From assembly GCA_963565915.1 (NCBI GenBank), contig OY751488.1, forward strand, positions 3,162,001 to 3,226,000: a stretch of 64,000 nt of DNA, read 5' to 3'. This DNA is from Entoloma clypeatum. Its lineage: Eukaryota; Basidiomycota; Agaricomycetes; Agaricales; Entolomataceae. This document shows, one piece after another, positions 46,495 through 61,821 of the stretch (its first letter is position 1; the number at the start of each line of letters is the position of its first letter). Made by a program: the position numbers and the translations under genes. The notes below the pieces were generated by a model. It had not been told where the DNA came from. It worked only from the letters and a program-made list of their open reading frames with translations, and made no database searches.

Positions 46495-49400
46495 ATGTCT
46501 CCACCAGGGTCTCCCAGATTGCTAGAGTCTTATACAGCTCCGAAGGAAATCCTTCAAGAGTTCGCAGACCTAGCTGAGGAAGAAAATGTCGATCCATTTG
46601 CAGAGACAGCCTCCAAACGACAAATCGCAGCACGACAGTCGGACTATCATAATCGTCGTTTCAGCCGTGTCGCTGTGGACAGTGTGGATGCGTTCCAACA
46701 GAGCGATGATAGCAAGGAAGTCGAAGGTGGTTACAAGGATGCCATGAGGTTGTCGAGGTTGGAGCAGGAGGAGCTCAGGGTGAAGAGACTCATTCAAGAG
46801 AAAGAGACACAGGAGCGGGAGGAAGGGAAGATGAAGATGGACTTGGACAGGACACCCCCAGCTGCGGAAATTGAGGACATCGCAAGGGAGCTCGCAGCTG
46901 CAAAAGATCTTGCAATGGCTGCAAATAAAGAGTCGGGGACGAAACGCAAGCGCAGATGGGATGTGTTGGAACCCTCGGACGAGAATACAGATCCAAACCA
47001 GCCACCAGGAGAATGGTCTGACAAGGCTCTCGAAGCTTCTGTGCCCAAAAAGCGTCGTTCACGGTGGGATGCAACTCCAGCCGAAGCTACTACCGGAGAG
47101 ACCCCGAAAAGGTCCCGTTGGGATCAGACACCAGCTGCATCGAATGTGGATGTTCCAATGACTCAAATCATTATGAACGCTCCTGGGTTCATGCAAGAAG
47201 ATAAACACAATCGCTATCTAACCGATGAAGAACTCGAGGCCGTTCTCCCGACGTCTGGATACATCATCGTCACTCCTCCTGCTGGTTATGCACCTATGAT
47301 TGCTCCTCGTCGAATGATGGCGACGCCGATCAACACCGAAGTCGGTGGGTTTCATATCCAGGAAGGTTCTGACGCGGCTGCGGTTGCGGCGGCAGCTGGA
47401 CTTGCTCCTGAGCTTCCGACCGAAATCCCGGGAGTCGGCAACCTTGCTTTCTTCAAACCTGAGGATGCCCAGTATTTCGCCAAAATCCTCAAAGAAGAAG
47501 ATGAGACGGAACTCTCAGTGGATGAGATGAAAGAAAGGAAGATTATGCGACTGCTCCTCAAAATCAAGAATGGTACGCCTCCCGTCCGCAAGACAGCGCT
47601 CCGACAAATCACCGACAAGGCCCGTGAGTTTGGTGCTGGACCACTCTTTGACAAGATTCTTCCCCTCCTCATGGAGCGCACGCTCGAAGATCAAGAACGT
47701 CATCTCCTGGTCAAGGTCATAGATCGCGTTCTATATAAACTTGACGACCTTGTCCGTCCCTATGTCCACAAAATTCTAGTAGTCATCGAGCCGCTCCTCA
47801 TCGACGAAGATTATTATGCCCGTGTTGAAGGTCGCGAAATCATCTCTAACCTCTCAAAAGCAGCGGGCCTCGCACATATGATTTCTACCATGAGGCCTGA
47901 TATTGATCACGCCGATGAATACGTCCGTAATACAACGGCTCGGGCTTTCTCTGTCGTCGCATCTGCCCTAGGGATTCCTTCACTACTTCCCTTTTTGAAG
48001 GCTGTTTGTCGTTCAAAGAAATCATGGCAGGCAAGACACACGGGCATTCGTATCGTCCAGCAGATAGCTATCATGATGGGGTGTGCAGTCTTGCCCCACT
48101 TGCGAAATCTAGTGGATTGTATTGCCCATGGTCTATCGGATGAACAACAAAAAGTCAGGACCATGACCGCCCTTGGGTTGGCTGCACTGGCAGAGGCTGC
48201 GGCTCCCTACGGAATCGAATCATTTGATAACGTGTTAAAGCCTTTATGGTTAGGCATCCGTCTTCACCGTGGCAAGGGTCTGGCGGCCTTCCTTAAGGCC
48301 ATCGGCTTCATCATACCCCTCATGGACCCCGAGTATGCATCATACTACACAAAGGAAGTTACCGTTATTCTGATTCGAGAATTTCAAACCTCCGACGAAG
48401 AGATGAAGAAGATCGTATTAAAGGTTGTCAAGCAATGTGCGGCGACAGAAGGAGTGACGCCCGGTTACATCAAGCAAGACATCCTTCCCGACTTCTTCAA
48501 GGCATTCTGGGTGCGCCGTATGGCCCTAGACCGACGTAATTACCGACAAGTCGTTGAAACAACGGTAGAACTTGCGCAAAAGGCCGGCGTTGCGGAGATT
48601 GTGGGGCGGGTCGTGAACGAGTTGAAAGACGAGGCTGAGCCATATCGCAAGATGGTTATGGAAACCATTACAAAGGTGATTGCCACTCTTGGAGCATCAG
48701 ATATCGATGAGAGGCTGGAAGTAAGGCTCGTGGATGGCATCATCTATTCTTTCCAAGAGCAGACCACTGAAGACCAAGTTATGTTGGATGGCTTCGGAAC
48801 AGTCGTTAATGCGCTTGGCATTCGCGTCAAGCCCTACCTCACCCAAATTGTGTCGACGATCCTTTGGCGACTCAACAACAAGAGCGCGAAAGTTCGACAA
48901 CAGGCAGCAGACTTAACGACTCGTTTAGCTGTCGTCATCAAACAATGCGGCGAGGATCAACTTTTGAGTAAACTCGGCCTCGTCTTGTTTGAGCAATTGG
49001 GAGAGGAGTATCCGGACACCCTCGGTAGTATCATCGCTGCTGAAGGTGCTATTGCAAACGTCGTCGGAATGACGCAAATGAACCCACCCGTCAAAGACCT
49101 CCGTGAGTGAATACCACCACTTCATAAACACTTGAACTCATTTCTCTCATCTAGTTCCCCGGATGACCCCGATTCTGCGAAATAGGCACGAAAAGGTACA
49201 AGAGGCATCTATCAACTTGATCGGTCGTATAGGTGCGTCGACTTGGCACCGTGAAAATTGAAAGCCTAATCAGTCCTTTTCAGCTGATCGCGGCGCCGAA
49301 TTCGTACCTGCCCGCGAGTGGATGCGAATCTGTTTCGAATTACTTGATCTACTGAAGGCTCATAAGAAGGGCATCCGCCGAGCGGCTGTCAACTCCTTTG

Positions 49401-50131
49401 GGTACATTGCGAAGAGCTTGGGTCCGCAAGATGTGCTCTCTGTCCTTCTAACGAATCTACGAGTTCAGGAGCGTCAAAGTCGAGTATGCAGTACCGTCGC
49501 CATCGCCATTGTTGCAGAAACTTGTGGTCGTAAGTGGCTTGCTTTAAATGACATATTGATGACCATTGACCCTTTGAACTTAGCCTTCACATGTATACCT
49601 GCAATACTGAACGAGTATCGGACTGCTGAACTCAATGTACGAACTGGATGTTTGAAAGCCCTGTCCTTCGTCTTTGAATACGTCGGTCCCCAATCTGCCT
49701 ACTACTGTGATTCAGTAGTGACGATGCTTGAGGATGCCCTCACGGACCGCGATCTCGTTCATCGACAAACTGCGAGCACTATCGTTAAGCACCTGGCATT
49801 GGGGGTTGCAGGTCTTGGTTGCGAAGATTCAATGCTTCATCTCATGAACCTTGTATGGCCCAATTGCTTCGAAACTTCCCCTCATGTTATTGGGGCCGTG
49901 ATGGAGGCAGTTGAAGCTATGCGAGTAACCCTCGGGCCTGGAGTGTTGTTGAGTTATGTGTTGCAAGGATTGTTCCATCCTGCAAGGAAGGTTCGCGAAG
50001 TGTATTGGCGCGTCTACAACGCTTTGTATTTAGGCGCAGCAGATGCTCTGGTGCCATTCTACCCTGATCTCGCAGAATTGAGCGAAGGACAGAATGTGTA
50101 TGACAGACATCCCCTGCAAGTCTTCATTTAG
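46495..50131 (+). CDS. HSH155: U2 snRNP splicing factor SF3B1 (Hsh155)
   Basis: SF3B1 is the HEAT-repeat scaffold of SF3b that clamps the branch-point helix. The start is [14 protein letters not shown] at 46495. The N-terminal part keeps RWD motifs ([26 protein letters not shown]) of the kind that contact p14 and are phosphorylated by CDKs. The HEAT core begins near 47.5 kb with [20 protein letters not shown]. The segment [20 protein letters not shown] contains the Lys equivalent to human K700. [14 protein letters not shown] follows. Only short introns near 49105, 49233 and 49530 interrupt it, so one exon exceeds 2.6 kb. The C-terminus [20 protein letters not shown] ends at 50131. The protein is about 1,160 residues, a little shorter than human (1,304). 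Confidence 0.97.
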
Positions 50132-50270
50132 CTCGACTACCATTCAATAAGATTTATTTTCTTCCTTTGATTGAACATCTCTTGGTCGCTGCCACAAAGC
50201 AGCACGATGGTTGACTGAAATATGATGAAATGTCATTAACTATGTATACCTCAACAAGCTCTGAATACAA

Positions 50271-53200
50271 TCATGAACCACCAGCAGTAAGGCCGGGTGG
50301 GAATCCAGAAAAATCTACCTGATCTTGGATACTCTGGCCCTTGGCAGAGTACGTTACACGGAGGCGCAAACGGACGTTGCTCTAGACAGAAATTATCTAT
50401 TAGTCGACAAACGACTTTCTTGGTTTATCAAACTCACCCCTGGTGGTGCTACCACCCTCATCTGCTGGGTCTCTACTGTTCCAGGACTAATGTTGGAATT
50501 TGACATGGGAAGCATCTGCAACTGTTGCGACTAGGTGGCGAATCGAAATGAAGATAAGATAAGCAAAGTAGTGGTTGATATTCACCTTCGGTACAGCAGC
50601 TTGGAAGTTCATCCCAGACACTGCCGACGAACCCGTTGCATGGAACCTTGCCAAAATCATGACGATACCGGGCTTTGTCGGCGATGTTTGTGGCGTGAGG
50701 GTGATTTTGAGTTCATCCTTGTCATACGCTGTGTATGCACGCGGGGTCGGTAGCTGCGGCTGGGGCGCGGCGGAGGGCGACTGTGCCGGAGTTTGCACCA
50801 GAGGAAACGCCGATGGTACACTGGGGGTCGCATACGCAGGCGTGGAAGGCGTCGCTGCTGCGGTGTTATTGAGATTCGTGCCAGGGCCGAAAAGGTTCAG
50901 GATATCATCAATGGCGGCAGTGCGTCGCGGCGGCGGCGGGGAAGGCGACGCGCCAGCGACCGTAGCCGAGGAATCTGTGCCAAAGATCCTTGCCAAAAGG
51001 TCTTCGTTGTTAGTCGTGATTGATTGACTTTGTTCCGACGTCGAGGTGATCTCGTCGCCTAAAAGGTCGGTCTAAGGGTAAAGGTAAAGTATGAGTATAA
51101 TGACCACATTGCCTGATATATAACATACATCCTTGGAATGTGTTGAACCCACAGGTTTGTTTTCGCTGACTGTCCACGGGTGGGCTATAGATCATGAGCA
51201 TTCCTCACGCGCAACGATTACTCACCGATTCCCATAACTGTAGCCTTCAATTCTGGTGGTGGCATTCGCTCCAGGACACCTTCCCTCAAATCGAACAAAT
51301 CGAACAAGCTAGCAAACTCTACAGCACGCTGTTGGAGTTCAAGTTCAGGGCTTGTTGTAAATTTCGCAAGGATCTCCTTGATGCGATTTTGTTCAGCAGC
51401 TGTTGTCGTTCGCCGGGAAGAAATTTTTGTGATAGCCGCCAGTACAAACTGCTTAGTGAGATAATTTGCATAGGGTGAGTCGATGATAGAAACTAGCAAT
51501 TCTACAAGTTCCTTGTCCGTTGCCTATAGATTTCTTCAACCTTTAGCATGAACGCAAATCCGCATGGGTACTCACTGGCTTCGGCTGGTCTTCGTCAACG
51601 AATCCACCCTCAAGCAACACTTCGCTATACTCGCCAATGACCCAAGTGGCGGACAAAGTGAGTGATTCTTGCGAAATGTCGGACTTCAACGCCATGTAGA
51701 GCTTGGATGCTGTGTAGGCCTGAAGTTCAGGCGTATGTGCCACGAGTCGGATAAATGCGGAAAGAATTTCTTCCCTCACAAAGTTGCCCGCCTGGAATAG
51801 TGATTCAAGGGTGAGCGACAAAAAATTCGAATGTACATCAAGGACGGACAAGTTTGAGGACACGCAAAACGGTATCGATATGCCACCGCTTGTTGGGCGC
51901 GAACCGTTCTGCCGCTAGGCATATTTGCGTCGTCATTCCGAGTTTGAATTCATCATCGGCGACTTCGAGGAATGCAAGTAGTTCCCTGATGAGGACACGA
52001 ATATTTTGCTCATTAATCAATGCATAGGACAGCTCCAGAGCCCGGCGTCGGATTGAGATGTCACCGTCTCGTAGACAGTCAAGAATTATGTTGCGATGAC
52101 GCTGTACGGCGTTTGTGTCCATCGACACAACTTTATTGAGGGTATTTAAAGCCACGTAGCTTGAAATGACATCAGTCTCGGCCGGAAGTCCGCTTTCATG
52201 GCTGGGAGATTACCGAATATTATTGTCACGATTGCTCAAGAACTTGCCGAGAATGTTAATGGCCATCACTCGTAAACCGGTGTCTGCTTCGATGTCTAGT
52301 ACGGTCAATACCGTCTCGTACAATATTGAATTTCCGACATTTTTGCTGGAATCCGTATTGGTTGCGACCTAGCGACTTTTTGTGGGACGACCGAATCCAA
52401 ACAGAACAGGACTTACCTGAGCCAATATATCATTCATCGTATCACTTGCTTGTTGATTACCATTTCCAAGCAACCGCAGGAGACGAACAATTTTGACTTG
52501 AAGGAATGGATCTGTGATGCCAGAAACATCGTGCTCGGGGCTATAACCCGTGGTGACGAGGGACTTGAGATTTCTGACGAGTAAAGGAACAGCCTGGGGA
52601 TCGTGGTTAAGGGTGTCCTTTTCAAAGGATTAGGCAGGGACGCACATTGCGGAACTCTTCGAGGACGGGTGGCTCAATCTGGCACATCTCCGTCACAAGC
52701 GTGATCGCAGCCAGTAGTACACCGTGATTGCGGTCAGTGAGGAGGTGCTTCGCCTTGTCCGTGAAATGATCTGTAAGGTCTGGTACCTTTTTTATCACAC
52801 GTAGAGCGCAAAGCGCAGCCTGAAAGATGGACTGTAAGACCAGAGTTGCACGGGTAACGTCTGGCTCACCTTTTTTCGTATGTAGGTGTTGCTAGACCCA
52901 AGAAGCTTCTCGATTTCGTTGGCAAGATCGCGCGACATCTCTTCGGAAGCGATATTGGCGAAAGTACAGAGTGCAAGGCCGACAGCATACATGTTGGAAT
53001 GATTCATGTCACTGTTTGAGTGATGTATGAGAAATAAGGTCATGTAAAGACGACGGGCGCACTTCTTGAGAGAATTGGTGACAAGGGTAAGAACTTCCTG
53101 GTTTTCATCCAGCAAAAGCATGATCCCCAGATACCCCAACCGCTTATCCGAGAAACGAGGACTTGCTACGAGCTTCAGACACTCTATTTGCCCGAAATGC

Positions 53201-53440
53201 GCCGCAGATCCAAGCATGTGGATATAGAGAAGTTTCGCGATGTTATTGTGCCGCTGAAACGAATCCTCCTCGCGAAAGGAGGCCCGGATGGCAGCCGACT
53301 CTTGCTGGATCAACGCGCGTTCATCGGCAACAGTCTATAATACGTCTGAGAATCAAGAGATTGGGGAAATGACGGGCATTTGTTTAACCTTGCATGAACG
53401 GATACCTTTGATGAGGGCTATGGAGAACGTCAGAAACCGT
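50271..53440 (-). CDS. APL4: AP-1 clathrin adaptor, gamma subunit
   Basis: Gamma-adaptin is a large AP-1 subunit for trans-Golgi/endosome clathrin vesicles. The earliest clear coding reads [10 protein letters not shown] (near 53.4 kb), joined by an intron to [20 protein letters not shown] and then [20 protein letters not shown]. The trunk is split by many introns through 51.2 kb ([20 protein letters not shown] near 52.1 kb). The hinge carries DLLARIFG and ILNLFGPG, clathrin-box-like. The ear domain begins [14 protein letters not shown] (50.73 kb) and ends [15 protein letters not shown] with the stop at 50271-50273. The start codon is unresolved: no in-frame ATG precedes ALIKG without a further small exon, so the right boundary is approximate. 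Confidence 0.92.
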
Positions 53441-53719
53441 TGCAAGCATGGGCGATGAGGACCAACATTTGAGATTATGATAGACCATTAAGCCCCGTTC
53501 GCGCTACTTATAACGGGACTGACGGCTCTGGACGTTGAGAACGATGTCGCGATTGGTTGGGACGTCACGATCGTCACATTTATTTGAATAAACGGCTACT
53601 GTATCTTATTATAATACATTTCATAGTTCGTTGTCTACGTAGGAGATGAAATGTACCCCTAACTGATAGTGAGTTGTGAGGGCCCGGATAGACACCACAA
53701 GTAAGCTAGCTCACCCCAT

Positions 53720-54295
53720 CTAGTCACAACTCCCATCGTTGGGACCATCTCTCCAACGTTCATCCGTCTTGGCGCAGTCGAATTTCCTTTTGCCCAGCTT
53801 ATCGTTAACGTCATTGTGCCTCTCACATAACCACCTGCTCAGCCTCTCCCTGGAAGTGACATCTGGGGGATGCGCCTTGATATTCATTTCGAAGTCCTCT
53901 GCACAATTCCTGCACGGATAAAGCATAGGCAAAGCCCGGATGAGCATAAGCATGTTCGCCCGTTGCATGGTGGTTGGGCGCTCAGGATAGTAAGCAGCTG
54001 TTGTGTGCAGGAAAGTCCAAGTCGCACGTCCTAGCTGTTCAACGTCTGGTGGACAGTTGGGAGGCGGTGTATCCGGGCGGCATGTTGACTCTGGGACAAC
54101 CGAGCCGGAAGCCAACGCACCCATCACAGCGGCTGTCGATGCATATGCAGAACTTTGACGCTTGTCCTTTGCCGACGTCGCAGTTGCTTTGGGTCTCCAA
54201 TTCCGGAAAGCACTGCATATTTTACATGGCTTCCCATCGGGGCCAATGATCATTCCCGGGGGCAGTTTCGTTGTGGAATCGCTGTTGTTGGCCAT
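53720..54295 (-). CDS. ERV1: Mitochondrial FAD-linked sulfhydryl oxidase Erv1
   Basis: Erv1 reoxidises Mia40 in the mitochondrial intermembrane space and passes electrons to cytochrome c. The chosen start MANNSDSTTKLPPGM (54295) gives about 191 residues, close to yeast Erv1. The N-terminal shuttle pair is CKIC (CRPDT-PPNC follows). The catalytic domain starts LGRATWTFLHTTAAYYPERP, then YPCRNCAEDFEMNI with the CxxC active-site pair. Next comes the flavin-binding HNDVNDKLGKRKFDC, forming the structural Cys pair with WLCERH. The frame stays open upstream to a Met at 54457, giving a 54-residue extension that would overlap the MBP1 start. No introns occur in the coding region. Confidence 0.93.
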   Translation of the reverse strand: MANNSDSTTKLPPGMIIGPDGKPCKICSAFRNWRPKATATSAKDKRQSSAYASTAAVMGALASGSVVPESTCRPDTPPPNCPPDVEQLGRATWTFLHTTAAYYPERPTTMQRANMLMLIRALPMLYPCRNCAEDFEMNIKAHPPDVTSRERLSRWLCERHNDVNDKLGKRKFDCAKTDERWRDGPNDGSCD

Positions 54296-54441
54296 ACCTG
54301 CAACGGGCCAGAGGTGGCTGGTCCAGCGAACGACGACGAAAGTGTTGCCGCTCACTAATAAGTGTGAGAGGGAAAGTAATCGGGCGCTGAATTCTATCTC
54401 CGAATTCAGCCACACCGTCGCTACACCCATCGTCGGAAACG
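54296..54441. promoter_or_regulatory. Divergent ERV1-MBP1 promoter region
   Basis: The 146 bp between the chosen start codons must serve both genes. The minus-strand frame of ERV1 runs through all of it, so part may be coding if the longer start at 54457 is used. No classical MCB or SCB element was seen. Confidence 0.45.
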
Positions 54442-57213
54442 ATGCAGTCGGCCCCAAGACCGTCCGCCAGCACCCAGGCCCCAGTAAAAATCTACAATGC
54501 TGTGTACTCGTCTGTCCAGGTGAGCGCTGCCATCGTCATCAGCAAACGTAGGAATTGACGGCAACAGGTCTATGAATGCATGGTCAGAGGCATCGCCGTG
54601 ATGCGCAGGCGCGGCGACTCCTACGTCAACGCGACTCAGATCCTAAAAGTTGCCGGCGTAGATAAAGGCCGCCGGACAAAGATATTGGAGAAGGAAGTCC
54701 TGCCTGGAAAGCACGAGATTGTACAGGGAGGATATGGCAAGTATCAAGGAACATGGTGCGCGACGATGAGCCCATTCTCTCCCACTCACACTGACCTTTC
54801 TTCATCACAGGATTCCGCTTGAGAAGGGCCGCGAGATTGCAGCACAGTATGGCGTCGCCCCCTTGTTGTCGCCACTCTTTGATTTTACCCCGTCCACAAA
54901 TTCCCTCGCGCCTCTGCCCGTTGGAACACCTGGTGGTACAGCATCGCCGCGTCCTCTCTCTGCATCATCTTCTTACTCTAGCCTAGGGGCGACGGGCAAC
55001 TATGTGCCCAGCATGCCCTCCTCGTTGGCCCCACCCCCCATAATGCCTGGTTCGGCCCTTCGATTGTTACACCAAGGACGCGCCCAAGGTCTATTTACTC
55101 CTTCCACATCTGCATTGAATCCCTCATCACGGGCTGCAGGATTTGTCTCCCCTTCTTTCTCGAGCGGTGCATATGGACAACCCTTAACATCCCAAACACC
55201 ACCACCCGTGTCTTCCCTGAAGCGAAACCGCTCCGAAGCCGATGTAGACAGCCGTACCACAAGCCATTTTGTATCATCTTCCTCTCAATCTCTGGATCCA
55301 GCTGCAAATATTCAAATAAACGACAGATCACGCCCGCCTTCAACCACATCCGCCAACGGCGAAGATGGCCCTTCGCCCGCCAAACGGGCTCGAAAGGATT
55401 CCCCCGCCCATCCTTCGTCCCAAAGCTCGTGGCAGCTTCCACCCCGAGCTCATACTCAATCGTTACCTGTCCTTCATGACACCCGCCGAGCCACTCCCCA
55501 GTCAGACCCCAATGGTCTCACCTATCCACTCAGCCCCCTTCCGGCGACCAACGCTCCTCCTCCAGGATCCTCGGGTCTCGACATCCATGCTACACGCTTT
55601 GCTTCGAAACCTCTTCCGCCGCGACCTCATGACCCATCTGCTCCACTTAGAGACAATCGAAGGGCTGCTGTCATCGCGGCGATATGTCACGGGGATGACC
55701 CGATACCCGTCCTGGACCTTCTTCGTGAGATTTCGCCTGATGCCTTACACTCAAACCCAGCATCCTCTACCGCAATTGATCTCGACATCATCATCGACGA
55801 TCAGGGGCATACGGCATTACATATAGCCGCAAGTTTGGCACGGCAGCAGATCGCGGACGCACTTATATCCCACGGTGCTGACGTCCATCGCGGAAATTAT
55901 CTTGGCGAGACCTCTCTCGTGCGCGCCTGCTTAGCTACCCATAACGCAGATCAGCAGACATTCCACGCTCTTGTCTCCACCCTTCATCCGTCCATATGGA
56001 CGCTTGACACCTCCAGAAAATCTGTCATACACCATATTGTGTCTTTGGCGGGAGTCAACGGCCGCGCTCTCTCTGCTCGCTACTACATTGACCAGATATT
56101 CTATTGGATCGCGCAGCATCATGGTGGTGATTTCAAGACCCTTGTTGACTTGCAGGATGAGCACGGTGACACTGCGCTGAACATTGCTGCGAGAGTGGGG
56201 AACCGAAGTTTGGTAAGGACGTTGTTGGATGTCGGCGCGAATCGACTACTGCCAAATAAGCTGGGCCTGAAGCCTGGAGACTTCGGTGTGGAGACTGAGG
56301 TTCGTCCATGATTGTATTCGCTACCTACAACTGTTCATTGTTTGATTACTCCAGGAGTTGAGTGGCGGTCCCCGAGCCGAAGATGTTCTCGCAAATCTGC
56401 GATCTGCTCCACCTGCCCCGGTTCAAAAAAGCCAGGATGTTATTGCAGGTGACCCGCACATTCATTCGGTATCTAGCATTGCCTTACATTCTTTGTGCAG
56501 ACATGACCGCGATGATTCAGAATCTCAGCACCGAATTTCAGAGTGAGATTAAAGCCAAACAAGATGCACTCGATGTAACACAGGCCCACCTTCGTGCCGC
56601 AACCCGTGAGCTGTCGGAGCAAAGAAAGCAGATAACTGCGTGGCAACAGCGATGTGCGGAGCTCGACCAGATTAACCAACGAGTACGCAACGTCGAGAAA
56701 GCCATCACTGAAGAAGACCAATTTGATTGGACGGGGCGAACAAACCATGGGAACAATGGCCGTGACAATGCAGGTGCTTCTTTCCAAAGAACTAATTCGA
56801 CCATCATGGGTATCAGCGGATCGGTAGATATCTCATTCAACGTTGATGCGGAGCCTCCTGTGCCACTCGCGGACAATGTGTCGAGTCTGATCAGGCTACG
56901 ACGGTTGAAGATATGGCACCTCAGAGTGGAGGAGTTGATGAACGCGAGACTAAAAACTCTCCAAGGCGCAAGTGCAGAGAAGGAATATCAGTGCAAGAAA
57001 ATAGTCGCTCTTTGTACTGGGATGCCCATCGACAAAGTTGAAGATGTAGGTCCTTGTCGGCTTTTCCTATCATCTGAGACGACCTCTGATGTTTATACTG
57101 TCAAGATGTTAGAAAACCTGGTCGTCGCGGTCGAAAGCGAGTCACAGATTGTTGACATTGGCCGTGTATCTGGCTTCATGCAGAAGGTGCATTACATTTT
57201 TCGCTTTGGTTAG
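54442..57213 (+). CDS. MBP1: Mbp1/Swi4-like APSES cell-cycle transcription factor
   Basis: This is the DNA-binding subunit of an MBF-type complex driving G1/S genes. The start at 54442 gives [20 protein letters not shown], with VYSSVQ before the first intron (54520 to about 54568). The APSES/KilA-N domain follows: [36 protein letters not shown] and [17 protein letters not shown], then an intron to [16 protein letters not shown] Ser/Pro-rich linker carries a basic stretch PAKRARKDS. Ankyrin repeats ([40 protein letters not shown]) lie at 55.8-56.2 kb. After an intron near 56.30 kb comes a coiled coil (56.5-56.7 kb) and the C-terminal domain ending VHYIFRFG at 57213. Confidence 0.93.
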
Positions 57214-57361
57214 AGTCTCCTCTCATGATCTCCTGGTGTAGGTTCGCGATGGCATCATCTAACATCACCTATACCGTAGTTCCATGTCGTTGTCTGTGCT
57301 ATGATGCTTTGCAACACTGTTTGCATCGGCAGATCACCCTCTCTTGTTTTATTTGAACTAT

Positions 57362-59615
57362 TTATACATCCTCTGGAGCGAAAAGCTGGAAATTACGGTT
57401 ATATGTCCCCGAAGCAAGGAGGTTGCCATCACTGGATATGTCCACGGACATCACCTTTCCTGCATCGGTCGACAGTGTTCGCAATAGCTGCCAATCGTCT
57501 GCACTCCAGAGTTTGACGAGGCCGTCATATCCTGAACTTGCGAAGAACAGTCCAGAGCGATACTTCCACTCTTCCAGCGATGCCAAGGAATTCTTCTCGG
57601 ACGTGTCTTGGGCTGTCTCATCATCTACATCTCGCATTTTGACGCCAGCAGTTTGAGATATTGGAAGTTTGTTGAATTTATCGAAATGAATGTCGTTGGC
57701 GTGGAAGAATCGAATGTCAGAAACATTTGAGAGGTGTGCAGGGATGGTATATAGTGATTTCAGAGAGCGCATGTCCCATATTCGAATCGTATCATCCCCA
57801 GCGCCTGTAGCAGTCTGGTATCTACGATATAAGTGACAAATTAAGTCGCGTTGTTTTGACATCCAATGAAAGAAGAACATCCGAACCCATTAGGTGAGAA
57901 CCCAATCGCAAAAATTGCTTGTACATGACCATCCAGAACCATTGCGGTCCTCCCTGTTCGCAAGTCCCAAACACGGCCGATTGCATCAAGACCACTAGAA
58001 GTAATTTCACCATGAAATAGATTGGATTATGGATCACAAGAAGGGGGTTCCGTACCCTGATGCAACCAATGCGCCGTCATTCTGGAATTCTACGCAATAT
58101 ACCTCTTTGGAGTGACCCTCCTGGAGAAGGAGCTCTTTCGAGGTGTTCACGTCCCAGAGACGCCAGGTAGTATCGAAGCTAGCGCTCGCAACATAGCTTC
58201 CAGACGGGTGAAAAGCGACACGACATACACGCCCTTGATGACCTTTCATGACAGATATGGGCGATTCACTTGCAACCGAAACTTAGACAGGTTGCGAAGA
58301 TAACCTGAAGAACATTACCTGTTCATCGACCAGAAATTTACATCTCCTTCTCCTCCACCACTCACGAGATTGACCAAGTCAGCATCTTGCGCCAAGCTTG
58401 CTTGCGGGTGCCATGCAATGCCTCCGACACGATCACTGTGGCCTTGAACAACATTAGACCTCGATGATTCTAAAGGGTATGAGATGGTGGCGACAAACCA
58501 CGTAATGAGCGGATGGGTGTACAGGCAGGAATGTTCCACAGTTTGATTGTTCCGGACCAACTTCCAGTTGCAAGAATTTCATTATTAGGCGCGAACCGTA
58601 CTTGCGAGATTGGCCGCTCGTCGCCAATTTGGGAACCAAGATTAGCGAATTTCTGCGGGGCATCCATGAGAGGTCTGTGGTGGTATATCAATAAAGATCA
58701 GGCATACCTTTACTTCATTAAAGACTTTCTTCCTAATATCCACGATTCGACCTAGATCCATTTTGGCGTCTATTCGCTGTTGGCAGATGCGCTGTTGAGC
58801 TCTGCCAAAGCAGATGTGGGAAGTGTAGTAAGCACCTTGAGATGGACCTATGGGTATCGTAAATCGGACCTGAGCAGAGAATACTCCGCCAACCGCCTTC
58901 TAGCTTCCAGCAACTCAAGCGAACCTGGAGAATAAAACTCCTCCCCCTATCACAGTTATGGTCTGTTGAAATGGATGTGATTTTGGAGCGCACCTCCTCG
59001 TCGCTTTCTTCAGACGACTCTTCATCAACGTGCATTGCATCGTCTCCACGAGCTGCATTTATTTGAGATAAGACGTAAATAAGACGGTCTCGACGATCTG
59101 CAGCCTGTAAAAAAAGCTGTCTCGGAGAAGAACCAGGATTTTTGGGGCATTGCGAGACGCACACGTTCGCCAAAAAGCGTAATGGGTTCCCCAATTTCTC
59201 GTAGACGCGCCTTGACGCGATTGTCGTCAGTGGGAACGGCCATGTTCCTTGCTTTTTTCTTGCGCTCAAGCTCGTCCAGAATGACCTTGTTTTCGAGTCG
59301 GGCACGCTCAGTGCCGAGATAGTTTCCATCATCGATGAGTGTGTCGAGAGTGAGATCAGCCATGACTGCTGGTGCAATGAAGTTGGTGGAACTCATTGAT
59401 CGCAGGGCGATGGCATCGAATGCAAGCACAGACAAACAAATGCCCTCGTCGTCGTCATCAATGTCAGTCTCCTCAGTTGTTCGTCGACGTGATAGCGCGG
59501 GTACCCGGTAGGCGGGATTTCGATGTGTGTATGAGCAGATTATAACGGATATCAATGAGAAGTTTCGGTCCCAACATGGTGAATTTAATCCTTTGATTAC
59601 GAGGACGCTTGGCAA
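57362..59615 (-). CDS. PRP4: U4/U6 snRNP protein Prp4 (WD40)
   Basis: Prp4 binds U4/U6 with Prp3 and acts in tri-snRNP assembly. The SFM domain at the N-terminal side reads [20 protein letters not shown] (59.2 kb). The exon with [20 protein letters not shown] is near 59.07 kb, then the block [20 protein letters not shown] near 58.9 kb. WD repeats follow: [20 protein letters not shown], then [16 protein letters not shown], then [37 protein letters not shown] and [20 protein letters not shown]. The C-terminus [14 protein letters not shown] ends at 57362. The start is uncertain: Met at 59615 gives the longest frame; [11 protein letters not shown] at 59396 is a possible alternative. Homologues usually include the preceding [15 protein letters not shown], favouring an upstream start. 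Confidence 0.92.
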
Positions 59616-59678
59616 CCATTGTGAAGGCGCCAGTGATCCTCAAAGTTGTATTGCCCTTCTCACAAAGGACTCCCCACC

Positions 59679-61632
<1,954 letters not shown>

Positions 61633-61821
61633 ACTACTTCCCAGGCGTTTCCTTTGTCTTTGACAAAATAGTCGCAAACTATAAGTCGCCTGTACAGTAG
61701 TAGATGGTAGTACATGGGCACATGGGAGTTATGTAAGCATCCGAGCGGGCCGGGGGGGCGACATCCGAGTCAATTGAGTCGATTACTTATACGAGAACTC
61801 ACCCGAAGTTGACATGAAACT

